A stretch of DNA of 64,000 nt from Owenweeksia sp965229445 (GTDB taxonomy: Bacteria; Bacteroidota; Bacteroidia; Flavobacteriales; Schleiferiaceae): positions 1,736,001 through 1,800,000 of the forward strand of contig OZ245876.1 of assembly GCA_965229445.1 (NCBI GenBank), given 5' to 3'. This document shows positions 16,600-24,978 of this stretch, piece after piece. Under the pieces are notes generated by a model that was given only the letters and a program-made list of their open reading frames with translations, made no database searches and was not told where the DNA came from. Made by a program: the position numbers and the translations under genes. The first letter of the stretch is position 1. Every line of letters starts with the position of its first letter.

Positions 16600-18603
16600 C
16601 TAAGCGGCAGGAAAGCGCAGCCTGAATATAGAGCCTTTCTCAGGTGAGCTTTGCACTTCTATTTCACCCTGGTTTTCCTTCACAAAGTCGTAAACAATCA
16701 ACATACCCAAGCCGGTACCAGTTTCATTTAAAGTGCCGTTTTCAGAAAAGTGCCTATTCTGATCAAAAAGTTTAGAAAGATCGTTTTCTGACATCCCAAT
16801 ACCTTCATCCTGAATAGCAATTTCTACTTGTTCTTCTTTAAGCTGAGAAGAAATCTCCAGGCGACCACCCTTATGCGAGAATTTGACGGCGTTAGTAATA
16901 AGGTTCCTCAAAATGATCTCCATATGATAAGGATCTGCCACCAACTTAGACTTCTTTGAAATGTCTACATTAACATCGATCTCCTTTTCCTGGAGGGAGG
17001 TCTTGAGCTCATTTATCACCTTAAAGGCAATATCATTGCAGTCAACCTCCTCAGGGTGAGCAGATATCTTGGCAAATTGAGACTTGGACCAGATCAATAA
17101 ATTTTCGACCGTTTTCTTATCATTTTCCACTGACTCCCTCACTTGCTGAAGCACCGTACGCAATTCCTCATTGTCTTCCGTATAAACATCCAACAATTCC
17201 AGTACTCCCAAGGTTTGATTAAACGGTTGTTTAATATCATGCGTTAAAATAGAAAGCAGTTTGTCTTTTCCCTGATTGAGCGTTTCCAACTGCTTGTTTG
17301 CTGAGGCCAATGCAGCGCTTTTTTCATCCAGCAATGCTTGTTGATTGAGCAATTCCTTGTGTGCGGCGTGTCTCTTTCTATTCATATAGCCAATAATTAC
17401 CACGAGAATTATCGCCGATATTAAGGCTACGCTGAGTATGACGCGAATTAGATTGTTCCTGTCAATGATAGTTTGCTGTAAACTAGCTGTTTCGCGGAGC
17501 AAAGCATTGTTTTGAGCAAATGTCTTGTTCTGAGCTTCCAGAATACTTTCATTGAGATTAATCCGATGAAGCGAATCCTCGTAGGTGATGAATTCTTCGA
17601 GTACGGTAGATTTCTCAGCAAATTTTCCATGCAGACCCAAAACCATGGCATATATTTCACAAGCCCTGTTCTTGCCCACCAGAGAATACTGCTCATGCCT
17701 CATCTCATAAGCTTTCTCAGCATGGAAAAGCGCCAGGTTGAGTGAATCGCAGTGAGCATAGATTTCCGCCATCCAGGCGTAAGCAAGCACTACCATATAA
17801 GGATCACCATAGATATTGGATTTCTTTAAACTTCGTTTTTGCAAGCGAATGGCCTCCGTATTATTTCCTTTTTGTAGCTCTCCCCGCGCTTTTAATTCAT
17901 AGGCATAAACTTCTTCTATAAGGTCATGATTACTTATGGATAATTCTATCGCCGAATCCGCCAGGGCAATGGCTTTATCAGGATTTCCCTTTCTTAACTC
18001 CAGTTCCGAAAACATATTTAGAATGGAGGCATATAGGTCTTCCACCTCGTTTTTCCAGGCAAAATCATGAGATAGATTCAGATACTTGGCGGCATTCTTA
18101 AAATCCTCAAAATCCATTAAGGTGTTGGCGAGGTTGTAATTGAGGTAGGATTTTTCAATTTCGTATTCCTCATCATTCGGTAACAAGCTAGTTGCCTTTA
18201 AATAATTCTCTATGCCCAAATCATATCGGGCCATGCCGCTGTAAACATTGGCTATGTTCATGTAGGCCTGACTAACATCAACTTCGTCGGCATTGCCGAT
18301 TAAAATGTCTCTTTGCTTCTCAAAATAGGGTAAGGCCTGAAGCAGCTGATCTTTATAGAAATATACATAACCTATACCCTCATATGCGGCTGCCATCCAT
18401 ATGCTATCTCCATTTTCACCGGCCAAATCCAGTAATTGGTGCGCATAATATTCAGCGGAATCTATATTGGAATAGTGATGATCGGTAAGGCGCTCATAGA
18501 GATCAAAGTACCTGTCTTCAAGACCATCCGTAGCCTCAGAGTTAGTCTGTCCGACAAGCAACAAGTAGTAGCAAATAAGAAAAAAACTGGTTGCAGTTCT
18601 CAT
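16600..18603 (-). CDS. TPR sensor histidine kinase, paralogue of 13469-15529
   Basis: 667 residues. Signal peptide about 1-19, TPR-like repeats about 45-345, transmembrane helix about 385-406, coiled coil about 415-445. HisKA has ILTHDIKQP with His455. HATPase_c shows NLITNAVKFS, GIGMSE and GTGLGMLIVYDF. The architecture and C-terminal motifs match the kinase 1.1 kb away, suggesting an old local duplication with the AlbA_2 and zinc-ribbon genes between. No response regulator is nearby; the AlbA_2 gene 25 bp downstream may belong to the same pathway. Confidence 0.94.
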   Translation of the reverse strand: MRTATSFFLICYYLLLVGQTNSEATDGLEDRYFDLYERLTDHHYSNIDSAEYYAHQLLDLAGENGDSIWMAAAYEGIGYVYFYKDQLLQALPYFEKQRDILIGNADEVDVSQAYMNIANVYSGMARYDLGIENYLKATSLLPNDEEYEIEKSYLNYNLANTLMDFEDFKNAAKYLNLSHDFAWKNEVEDLYASILNMFSELELRKGNPDKAIALADSAIELSISNHDLIEEVYAYELKARGELQKGNNTEAIRLQKRSLKKSNIYGDPYMVVLAYAWMAEIYAHCDSLNLALFHAEKAYEMRHEQYSLVGKNRACEIYAMVLGLHGKFAEKSTVLEEFITYEDSLHRINLNESILEAQNKTFAQNNALLRETASLQQTIIDRNNLIRVILSVALISAIILVVIIGYMNRKRHAAHKELLNQQALLDEKSAALASANKQLETLNQGKDKLLSILTHDIKQPFNQTLGVLELLDVYTEDNEELRTVLQQVRESVENDKKTVENLLIWSKSQFAKISAHPEEVDCNDIAFKVINELKTSLQEKEIDVNVDISKKSKLVADPYHMEIILRNLITNAVKFSHKGGRLEISSQLKEEQVEIAIQDEGIGMSENDLSKLFDQNRHFSENGTLNETGTGLGMLIVYDFVKENQGEIEVQSSPEKGSIFRLRFPAA

Positions 18604-18766
18604 CCAGGAAATAGCGCGTTAGTAGGTAGTGCAATATAGGAAACGAATAGATTATGTGTATCACACCGGCTTTCAATTCAGAACTCTGAAATTGAGGAAT
18701 ATGATGACGGCGTATTTCAAACAAGAATTCCGTAGTACTTTAGCTCATGAAAGAGAGATTTGAAAT

Positions 18767-19528
18767 ATGAAGAGCTTACTATTTTTATTCGGTGGCATGT
18801 TATTCTGTTTACAATTGCATGCCTGGGGCCCTACTGGTCATAGGGTTATTGGCGCCATAGCAGAAAACCACCTCACCAAGAAGACGAAAAGTGAAATTGA
18901 GCAACTTCTTGGTCATCAAAGCCTTGCGGAGGTGTCAACCTGGATGGATGAGGTAAAATCTGATAGTCGATTTGACCATACTCATTCCTGGCATTACGCT
19001 ACTATTCCGGATGGTTCCAAGTATGCGACCAGAGATAATGAAGAAGGCCAATTGGTGGAGAAAATTGAGCAATTAAAGAGAACGCTTCTTTGTGAAGACA
19101 GTTCGCGAGAAGCTAAAATTGAAGCCCTCAAGTTTCTGGTTCATTTAATAGGCGACCTGCATCAGCCATTGCATGTGGGTAATGGAACGGATAGGGGAGG
19201 AAATGATGTGAAGGTCAATTTCTTCTATGAAAAGTCAAATTTGCATCGGGTTTGGGATAGCGATATGATTGATAAGAAGCTTTATAGCTATACGGAGTTG
19301 GCCGCCATCTGCGATCATGCCACGAAAGATCAGATTGCCAGGTGGCAGACCGGTAGCACAGCCGATTGGGCGAATGAATGTTTAATGTATCGAGAGCAGA
19401 TTTATGACATTAAAGATCCGGAAAGAATGGGTTACGAGTATATGTATCTTAACTGGGGCCTGGTGCAGAAACAGCTTCTCAAGGGTGGCATTAGACTAGC
19501 CTATGTACTAAATAAGATCTATTCTTAA
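18767..19528 (+). CDS. Secreted S1/P1-family nuclease
   Basis: 253 residues with signal peptide 1-19, so the mature protein begins with Trp20 (AW-GPTGHR). In the S1/P1 family that N-terminal Trp is a zinc ligand. Other ligand motifs follow: His25, the His-Asp pair in FDHTHSWHYA, HLIGDLHQPLHVGN and NLHRVWDSDMI. These trinuclear-zinc enzymes cleave single-stranded RNA or DNA and 3'-nucleotides, and are usually used for phosphate or nucleotide scavenging. A TACTTTAG box (18736-18743) may be the -7 promoter element. Confidence 0.93.
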   Translation: MKSLLFLFGGMLFCLQLHAWGPTGHRVIGAIAENHLTKKTKSEIEQLLGHQSLAEVSTWMDEVKSDSRFDHTHSWHYATIPDGSKYATRDNEEGQLVEKIEQLKRTLLCEDSSREAKIEALKFLVHLIGDLHQPLHVGNGTDRGGNDVKVNFFYEKSNLHRVWDSDMIDKKLYSYTELAAICDHATKDQIARWQTGSTADWANECLMYREQIYDIKDPERMGYEYMYLNWGLVQKQLLKGGIRLAYVLNKIYS

Positions 19529-19676
19529 ATAGCCTTTTGCAACCGTAAATAGTTTACTGTGTACAACTTACTCGAGTCATGATCTCAGAGCTTTCCAAGG
19601 TATGATGATTATGGGTGCCCTCTCAAATTGATTTATATTTCGGCATGGTGGAAGTCCGGTGGCAGAGGGATTGAGC

Positions 19677-20876
19677 CTATATGCGGTCAATTTTTCCTGG
19701 AGCTAACCTTGCCCAAAAAACCAAAATAATTACCAGAAGCGCGCAAACCAGCATGAGTATAATCATGGGGTATTCGGTTCCATTGTGCATTAACCCGATA
19801 ATCCCGGTAGATATTGCTCCACCCAGCATCCGTATACTCCCAATTAGTGCCGAGGCCACGCCAGCGTTTTTTTCAAAGGGAGCCAAGGCCATAGCCGTAG
19901 TATTGGGATTCACAAAGCCAAGGAAAAACATAAACCCAAACATCATCCCAACAAACATGAAGGGGCCCAGCACTCCGGCCCAGCTGCCAATAACTGTAGA
20001 TAGGCTTACTGCCAAAAGTAGGACCGAACTAACTACTGTGATCTTTTCGCTGTCACGCGTTTTTAGGATATAACGATTCAACTGACTCCCGCCAATAAAC
20101 CCAAGGGCATTGACCCCAAAAAGCCATCCATAGGTGCGTTCTGAAAATCCTAGTAATTCCATAAATACAAAGGGTGAACCAGCGATATATACAAATAGTC
20201 CTGCCATGGCTAAACTACCCGCAGATCCATAAAGCAGAAAGCTGCGATTCTGCAGCACCAACCAATAGTTTCGTAGAACAGCACCCAGCTTTAAACTCAC
20301 CGTTTGGTCAGGTTCCTTGCTCTCCGACAAAAAATTATGCAGGACAATAATAAGTATGGCACTGAAGAGGCTGAGCATCACAAAAATATACCGCCAGCCA
20401 AGTGCATTGGTGATATATCCTCCCACCGTGGGAGCTACTATCGGCGCTACTCCCATTATGAGGATGAGGGAAGAAAATACCCTGGCAATTTCATTCACTT
20501 CAAACCGGTCACGCACAATTGCCCTGGTAGCCACCATACCCACACATCCGCCCAGAGCTTGTAAAAAGCGGAGGCCAATTAACATATTGATATCCGGTAC
20601 GAAGATGCAACTGAATGAAGTGAGAAAATACAAGCCCAGACCTATGACCAAAGGCTTCTTTCTACCGAACCTGTCCAAGAGTGGTCCATAAATCAGCTGC
20701 CCTAAGGAAATACCTATGAAGTAGCTGGTTAGGGTTAAACTTACTTTGGAAATGCTGGTATCTAAATCCTTGGCTATAGCTGGGAAACCTGGCAAATAGG
20801 TGTCTATTGAAAATGGGCCTAATGCGGCCAGGGCCCCCAGAATAAAGATTAGATTTTTCTGCTGCTTAGTATCCAT
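19677..20876 (-). CDS. Bcr/CflA-family MFS drug exporter
   Basis: 399 residues with about 12 hydrophobic segments. The N-terminus GPFSIDTYLPGFPAIAKDL and motif A LLDRFGRKKPL, then LRFLQALGGCVGMVATRAIVRDRF, are typical of the Bcr/CflA subfamily of 12-TM proton antiporters. It probably exports drugs or sulfonamide/bicyclomycin-like compounds; the substrate is not predictable. A TACCTTTG element lies 12 bp upstream of the ATG. The 90-bp gap to the PhzF-like gene could allow read-through. Confidence 0.93.
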   Translation of the reverse strand: MDTKQQKNLIFILGALAALGPFSIDTYLPGFPAIAKDLDTSISKVSLTLTSYFIGISLGQLIYGPLLDRFGRKKPLVIGLGLYFLTSFSCIFVPDINMLIGLRFLQALGGCVGMVATRAIVRDRFEVNEIARVFSSLILIMGVAPIVAPTVGGYITNALGWRYIFVMLSLFSAILIIVLHNFLSESKEPDQTVSLKLGAVLRNYWLVLQNRSFLLYGSAGSLAMAGLFVYIAGSPFVFMELLGFSERTYGWLFGVNALGFIGGSQLNRYILKTRDSEKITVVSSVLLLAVSLSTVIGSWAGVLGPFMFVGMMFGFMFFLGFVNPNTTAMALAPFEKNAGVASALIGSIRMLGGAISTGIIGLMHNGTEYPMIILMLVCALLVIILVFWARLAPGKIDRI

Positions 20877-20887
20877 GACTTGCGGGG

Positions 20888-20895
20888 CAAAGGTA
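20888..20895 (-). promoter_or_regulatory. TAnnTTTG -7 element of the MFS gene
   Basis: CAAAGGTA on the plus strand reads TACCTTTG toward the MFS gene. Transcription would start a few bases before the ATG at 20876. No -33 TTTG was found at the normal distance. Confidence 0.4.
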
Positions 20896-20965
20896 GGTTT
20901 AATGCTTAAGGTCTATTTTCCCATTCGCTCTGAAATAAAATGAGACTGAGCCTGAATTTGACCGG

Positions 20966-21766
20966 CTATAATTTAAGCCATCCTTCGGCAATCAGGCTGA
21001 AGTGCCCCTCGAGTTTCACCAGATTTTCAGTGGACTGATAATGGCAAAAGAACCGGCCTTTTCTTGGACTAAGCTGTTCCGCATGTAAGTCGGATTTACC
21101 TAGTCGATTTGCCCAAAAGGGCACCAATGCTGCGTGCGAAGAACCAGTAGCATGATCTTCTAACTGACCTACATGGGGAACTAACGTCCGACTCACAAAA
21201 TCTACTTTTTTTGACTTGGCTGTAACACAATATCCAAAGGTTTCTCTGTCTCTCAGGCGGGCAAAATCGGGTTCCATTTCTCTGAGGGCTAGCTCATCTT
21301 CCAAAACTACAATATGCTTATTCGGAGATTGCCAATACTCTATCACGCGTTTTCCTAAACCATCGAGCAGTGCCTGGTCTGGTTCTAGTTGAGCCAGGGT
21401 GGGAATTCCTTGCAGTTGAATGCTCGCAGCATCGCTGCTTTCAAGCCTGCCATGAATACTTCCAGAAGAATATTTCAATTCGCAAGTATCGGTGATTAGG
21501 GACCGATTTATTAGATAAGCCACGGCGGCCAATGAGCCATGACCACACAAGCCTATTTCACCATCGGGGGCAAACCAGCGTACCTGATATTTGATATCAG
21601 ATGATTTTACCAGAAATGTGGTGGCCGGTTGGGCAATGTCAGAAGCTAATCTTTGAAGAACAGAATTGTCAGGCATGTTATCCATCAAGCATACCGCCGC
21701 TATATTCCCTCTAAAACCCGTGTTGGGATCATCAAACACCTGAATAAGTTCAAAAGCCAAGTTCAT
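20966..21766 (-). CDS. PhzF-like isomerase lacking the canonical glutamate
   Basis: 266 residues. PhzF hallmarks: FDDPNTGFRGNIAAVCLM (11-28), GLCGHGSLAAVAYL (72-85) and DHATGSSHAALVPF near the C-terminus. In characterised members the catalytic Glu lies in a LSETAF motif; here the same place reads QPATTF, with Ala48 in the Glu position. The rest of the fold appears intact, so it could be an altered-activity or binding paralogue. No phenazine genes are near. Probably monocistronic or downstream of the MFS gene. Confidence 0.88.
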   Translation of the reverse strand: MNLAFELIQVFDDPNTGFRGNIAAVCLMDNMPDNSVLQRLASDIAQPATTFLVKSSDIKYQVRWFAPDGEIGLCGHGSLAAVAYLINRSLITDTCELKYSSGSIHGRLESSDAASIQLQGIPTLAQLEPDQALLDGLGKRVIEYWQSPNKHIVVLEDELALREMEPDFARLRDRETFGYCVTAKSKKVDFVSRTLVPHVGQLEDHATGSSHAALVPFWANRLGKSDLHAEQLSPRKGRFFCHYQSTENLVKLEGHFSLIAEGWLKL

Positions 21767-21836
21767 AAAGTAAGATTAAATATTCTTAGAGGGTATATCA
21801 AGCTCTGGGTGAATTAAATCTTAACAGAAATGGGGG

Positions 21837-23237
21837 TCACAATGTTTGAGTCAGGTCTTTCTGATCATAATCCAGCACAATTTCTTGGGCGGACTCCGCA
21901 ATCTCAGCGGGAATATCAAATTCATCCGCAATTTTAACTCGCAGACCGTCTGCCGCATTTAATTCGCCATGATTCAAAATTATCCTTCCCGGTAATTCTT
22001 CAGCTTCTCTTAGCCATTCTAATAGTTCTTTCTGATCAGCATGTGCTGACAAACTTTGCATTTGGGCAATCTCTGCTTTAACCTCATAGAATTTACCAAA
22101 GAACTTCACCTCTGAAGCACCGTGCAGTAAGGATTCACCACGGGTACCGGGTGCTTGAAAACCGGGTAAAATCAGCAAGGTAGTGGGATGTCCTATGTGA
22201 GCTGCCAGGTGATGTAGGATGCGACCACCTGTAATCATGCCGCTGCCGGCAATAACTATTTTAGGGCCTGGCATGGTCACAACGGCTCTTGAAGCGCGGT
22301 AATCTGAAACTACTTCCAGTTGTTGATCAAGAATTTTATGGTACTTCGGGTCATGCATGAATTGGTAAAAATCCTCCAGAACCTCGGTAACTTTTGCGGC
22401 CATTGGACTATCCAAATAAATCTTTAATCGCGGAATTCTTGATTCGGCCATAAGTTTTATAAGGAGGTAGATCATTTCCTGAGATCTCTCAACCGCAAAA
22501 CTTGGCATCAATATTTGGGCATTTTTTACCGCTCCTCTATTGATCAACTCTGCCAATTGATCCTCAGCTGCTTCCTGAGGGTGATTTCTGTTTCCATAGG
22601 TGGATTCGAGTACCAGCAGATCACAAGCCGGTAATTGCTGAGGTCGATTCATTATCAAAGGTTTGAGCCTGCCAAGGTCTCCTGAAAAGACAATTCTTTT
22701 AACACCCGCGTGCAGCTCTACCATGCAACTTCCTGGAATATGACCATTCTTCAGAAACTGAAAGCGCAAATCGGGCGCAAGCACTAACCATGTACCAGCA
22801 TCATGAACCTGTAGTAATTTTAAACACTCTCTTACATCCTTATCGTCATAGAGCGGCTTAGCAGGGTGATGGCGGGTGTAATGATGTCGATTAGCCCGCT
22901 CAGCGTCTTCCATTTGAATTTTAGCACTATCATAAAGAATGATTTCTGTGAGCCTGGCCGTCATTTCAGTGCAGTGGATCGCTCCATTGAATCCTTGTTT
23001 TACAAAGCGGGGGAGGTAGCCACAGTGATCCAAATGGGCATGGGTAAGGAGAATATCTTTAACCCGACCTGGTTCATTAAAATCTTCCCAATTTTTATTG
23101 CGTAGTGATTTTAATCCCTGAAACAAACCGCAATCAATTAAAACCTGATAATCATTGAATGTAAGCAGGGTTTTAGAACCAGTAACAGTGCCAGCTGCGC
23201 CTAAAAACTCTAGTGAAAGCCTTTGTAGGGTTGACAT
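21837..23237 (-). CDS. MBL-fold beta-CASP hydrolase (CPSF-type)
   Basis: 466 residues. The metallo-beta-lactamase motif HAHLDHCGYLP (66-76: H66, H68, D70, H71) and SGDLGR provide the two-zinc site. The beta-CASP region follows with SPMAAKVTEV, PKIVIAGSGMITGGRILHHL and the motif-C His in SLSAHADQKELLEWL, ending with ILNHGE. This matches YSH1/CPSF73-like RNA nucleases common in bacteria. It probably acts on RNA in the cytoplasm. It is divergent from trkA with a 400-bp gap that contains a candidate small RNA. Confidence 0.92.
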   Translation of the reverse strand: MSTLQRLSLEFLGAAGTVTGSKTLLTFNDYQVLIDCGLFQGLKSLRNKNWEDFNEPGRVKDILLTHAHLDHCGYLPRFVKQGFNGAIHCTEMTARLTEIILYDSAKIQMEDAERANRHHYTRHHPAKPLYDDKDVRECLKLLQVHDAGTWLVLAPDLRFQFLKNGHIPGSCMVELHAGVKRIVFSGDLGRLKPLIMNRPQQLPACDLLVLESTYGNRNHPQEAAEDQLAELINRGAVKNAQILMPSFAVERSQEMIYLLIKLMAESRIPRLKIYLDSPMAAKVTEVLEDFYQFMHDPKYHKILDQQLEVVSDYRASRAVVTMPGPKIVIAGSGMITGGRILHHLAAHIGHPTTLLILPGFQAPGTRGESLLHGASEVKFFGKFYEVKAEIAQMQSLSAHADQKELLEWLREAEELPGRIILNHGELNAADGLRVKIADEFDIPAEIAESAQEIVLDYDQKDLTQTL

Positions 23238-23370
23238 GAAATATGATTTGTATTAAGTTACATGCTAAGCTTCAATGATATGGTATTAATGATTAAAATC
23301 AATCTGCCTGTTTGCATTGATAAAACTGGCATTGCTTTGCATCCTCCGCTCGGATTTACCAATTGTACAT

Positions 23371-23492
23371 AGAAAAAGCCCGATAAATTTTTACCGGGCT
23401 TTTCCGAAAAGTTCAGGTGCGAACTTAACTTGGAGGAATTTAAGCAATGGAGTAAAATCTCCAAACTAACTGTGATTACTCTGCCATATTGC
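23371..23492 (-). ncRNA. Candidate structured small RNA (~120 nt)
   Basis: The gap between two divergent genes contains a complete transcription unit without a reading frame. On the minus strand it shows a TACTTTTG promoter element (23506-23499), an imperfect long hairpin (about 23439-23497: TTTAAGCAAT with ATTGCTTGAAA), a compact hairpin AAGTTC-AGGTGC-GAACTT (about 23410-23427) and an intrinsic terminator with TTTTT at 23373-23404. The predicted RNA is about 120 nt. I cannot match it to a known family. Confidence 0.55.
23373..23404 (-). terminator. Intrinsic terminator of the candidate small RNA
   Basis: Stem AAAAGCCCG (23374-23382) / CGGGCTTTT (23395-23403) with a 12-nt loop. Reading minus, five T follow the stem; reading plus, four T follow. 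No gene ends here on either strand. Confidence 0.8.
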
Positions 23493-23498
23493 TTGAAA

Positions 23499-23506
23499 CA
23501 AAAGTA
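23499..23506 (-). promoter_or_regulatory. -7 element of the candidate small RNA
   Basis: CAAAAGTA on plus is TACTTTTG on minus, a perfect TAnnTTTG. Initiation about 7 nt downstream would start the RNA at the foot of the long hairpin. No -33 TTTG is seen at 19-22 nt. Confidence 0.45.
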
Positions 23507-23581
23507 CCATGATGTTATACTTTTAAAAATGACTTAAGTCAACTTTTCAAAACAGACTGCATTTTTATCGAAAATCAATAC

Positions 23582-23615
23582 TTTGTCTATTCATTAGGTC
23601 TGATTAGTAACTTTG
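23582..23615 (+). promoter_or_regulatory. trkA-trkH promoter
   Basis: TTTG (23582-23585), a 22-nt spacer, then TAACTTTG (23608-23615): this is the Bacteroidota -33/-7 arrangement. The predicted start leaves a leader of about 15-20 nt before the ATG at 23638. Confidence 0.65.
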
Positions 23616-23637
23616 CGCCCTCTTAGATTATAACTCT

Positions 23638-24978
23638 ATGAAAATAATCATTGCCGGTGCTGGAGCTGTTGGGATGCACCTGGCTAAATGGCTGTCTAGT
23701 GAGTCTCATGATATTACCTTAATTGACAGGGATTCAGAGCGCCTTCTAAACATTGACACCAGTGTTGATGCCATAACCATACATGGTGAAGTAACGGATT
23801 TCAAGGTCTTGCAACGAGCTGCTGTTGACAATGCAGATCTATTTATTTCTGTCACCTCCTTAGAAGAGGCCAATGTGCTGAGTGCCACTTATGCTAAACG
23901 TTTGGGAAGTAAGCAATGTATTGCCCGGATTAGTCAGATGCAGTATCTTACTGATCCGGAAACCATCAACCTTGAGGACCTGGGGATCGATGAGTTAATT
24001 AGCCCGGAATCTTTAGCTGCCCGAGAAGTACGATATCTGATTAAAACCAATGCGGCAAGTGAATCTATTGAATTTGAAAATGGAAAGATTACACTGCTTG
24101 GCTTAGACATTAACGAAGATGCCAAGGTAACCGGTAAATCCATGTCGGAAATAGCAGCTGAACTTTCCGAGCGCAATTATGTTGTGGTAGCCATTAAACG
24201 CGATGGGGAAACCATAATTCCGAGAGGACATACCGTGGTGGAGCCAGGTGATCACCTCTTTGTGATTACTCATACCGATGGTCTTGAAGAAGTATTGGAA
24301 GTAACCGGACAAAGAAAAATTAGAGTTAAGAATATCATGATCATGGGAGGCAGTCGCACCGGTAGGTTACTGGCGCGAAAGCTAAGCAAGGATTATCATG
24401 TCAAACTGATTGAAGAGGATACCTCCAGGTCTGAAGAAATTGCCATGGACTGTCCCAATACACTGGTATTAAACTTCGATGGCACTGATGTAGAAAAGCT
24501 TGAGGAAGAAGGCATTAACAACACGGATGTTTTTGTGGCTGTTACCGGAAACTCTGAAACCAACATACTTTCTTGTTTGGTAGCTAAAAATCATGGTGCG
24601 CGCAAAACCATTGCTATGGTCGAGAATATCGAATATTTAGCACTTTCTCAGAATATTGGAATTGACTCTCTGATCAATAAAAAATTAGCGGCGGCCAATT
24701 TTATTTATCGACATATCAGACGTGGAGATTTGATCACTCTTTCAACCATTCATGGGGTAGATGCTGAAGTGATGGAATTTAGTGTAGAACACGATTGTAA
24801 GGTGACCACCAAAAAAGTTAGGGAATTGGGATTGCCCAAAGGTGCGCTGATTGGAGGGATTGTGCGAGACAATAAAGCACTCATTCCTACTGGCGACTTT
24901 CAAATAAAATATAATGACAAGGTAGTTGTATTTGCGAGTACCGAATGCGCTAAAAAAGTAAGTAGCTTCTTCAGCTAA
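23638..24978 (+). CDS. trkA: Trk potassium uptake regulator TrkA
   Basis: 446 residues with two RCK modules. The first has NAD-binding GAGAVGMHLA (6-15) and acidic strand end LIDRD; the second has GGSRTGRLLARKL near 236. Each Rossmann part is followed by a TrkA_C domain (for example EPGDHLFVIT and NDKVVVFAS). It is the cytoplasmic gating ring that binds NAD(H) or ATP and controls TrkH. Its TAA overlaps the trkH ATG by one base (TAATG), so translation is coupled and subunit ratio likely fixed. Confidence 0.96.
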   Translation: MKIIIAGAGAVGMHLAKWLSSESHDITLIDRDSERLLNIDTSVDAITIHGEVTDFKVLQRAAVDNADLFISVTSLEEANVLSATYAKRLGSKQCIARISQMQYLTDPETINLEDLGIDELISPESLAAREVRYLIKTNAASESIEFENGKITLLGLDINEDAKVTGKSMSEIAAELSERNYVVVAIKRDGETIIPRGHTVVEPGDHLFVITHTDGLEEVLEVTGQRKIRVKNIMIMGGSRTGRLLARKLSKDYHVKLIEEDTSRSEEIAMDCPNTLVLNFDGTDVEKLEEEGINNTDVFVAVTGNSETNILSCLVAKNHGARKTIAMVENIEYLALSQNIGIDSLINKKLAAANFIYRHIRRGDLITLSTIHGVDAEVMEFSVEHDCKVTTKKVRELGLPKGALIGGIVRDNKALIPTGDFQIKYNDKVVVFASTECAKKVSSFFS

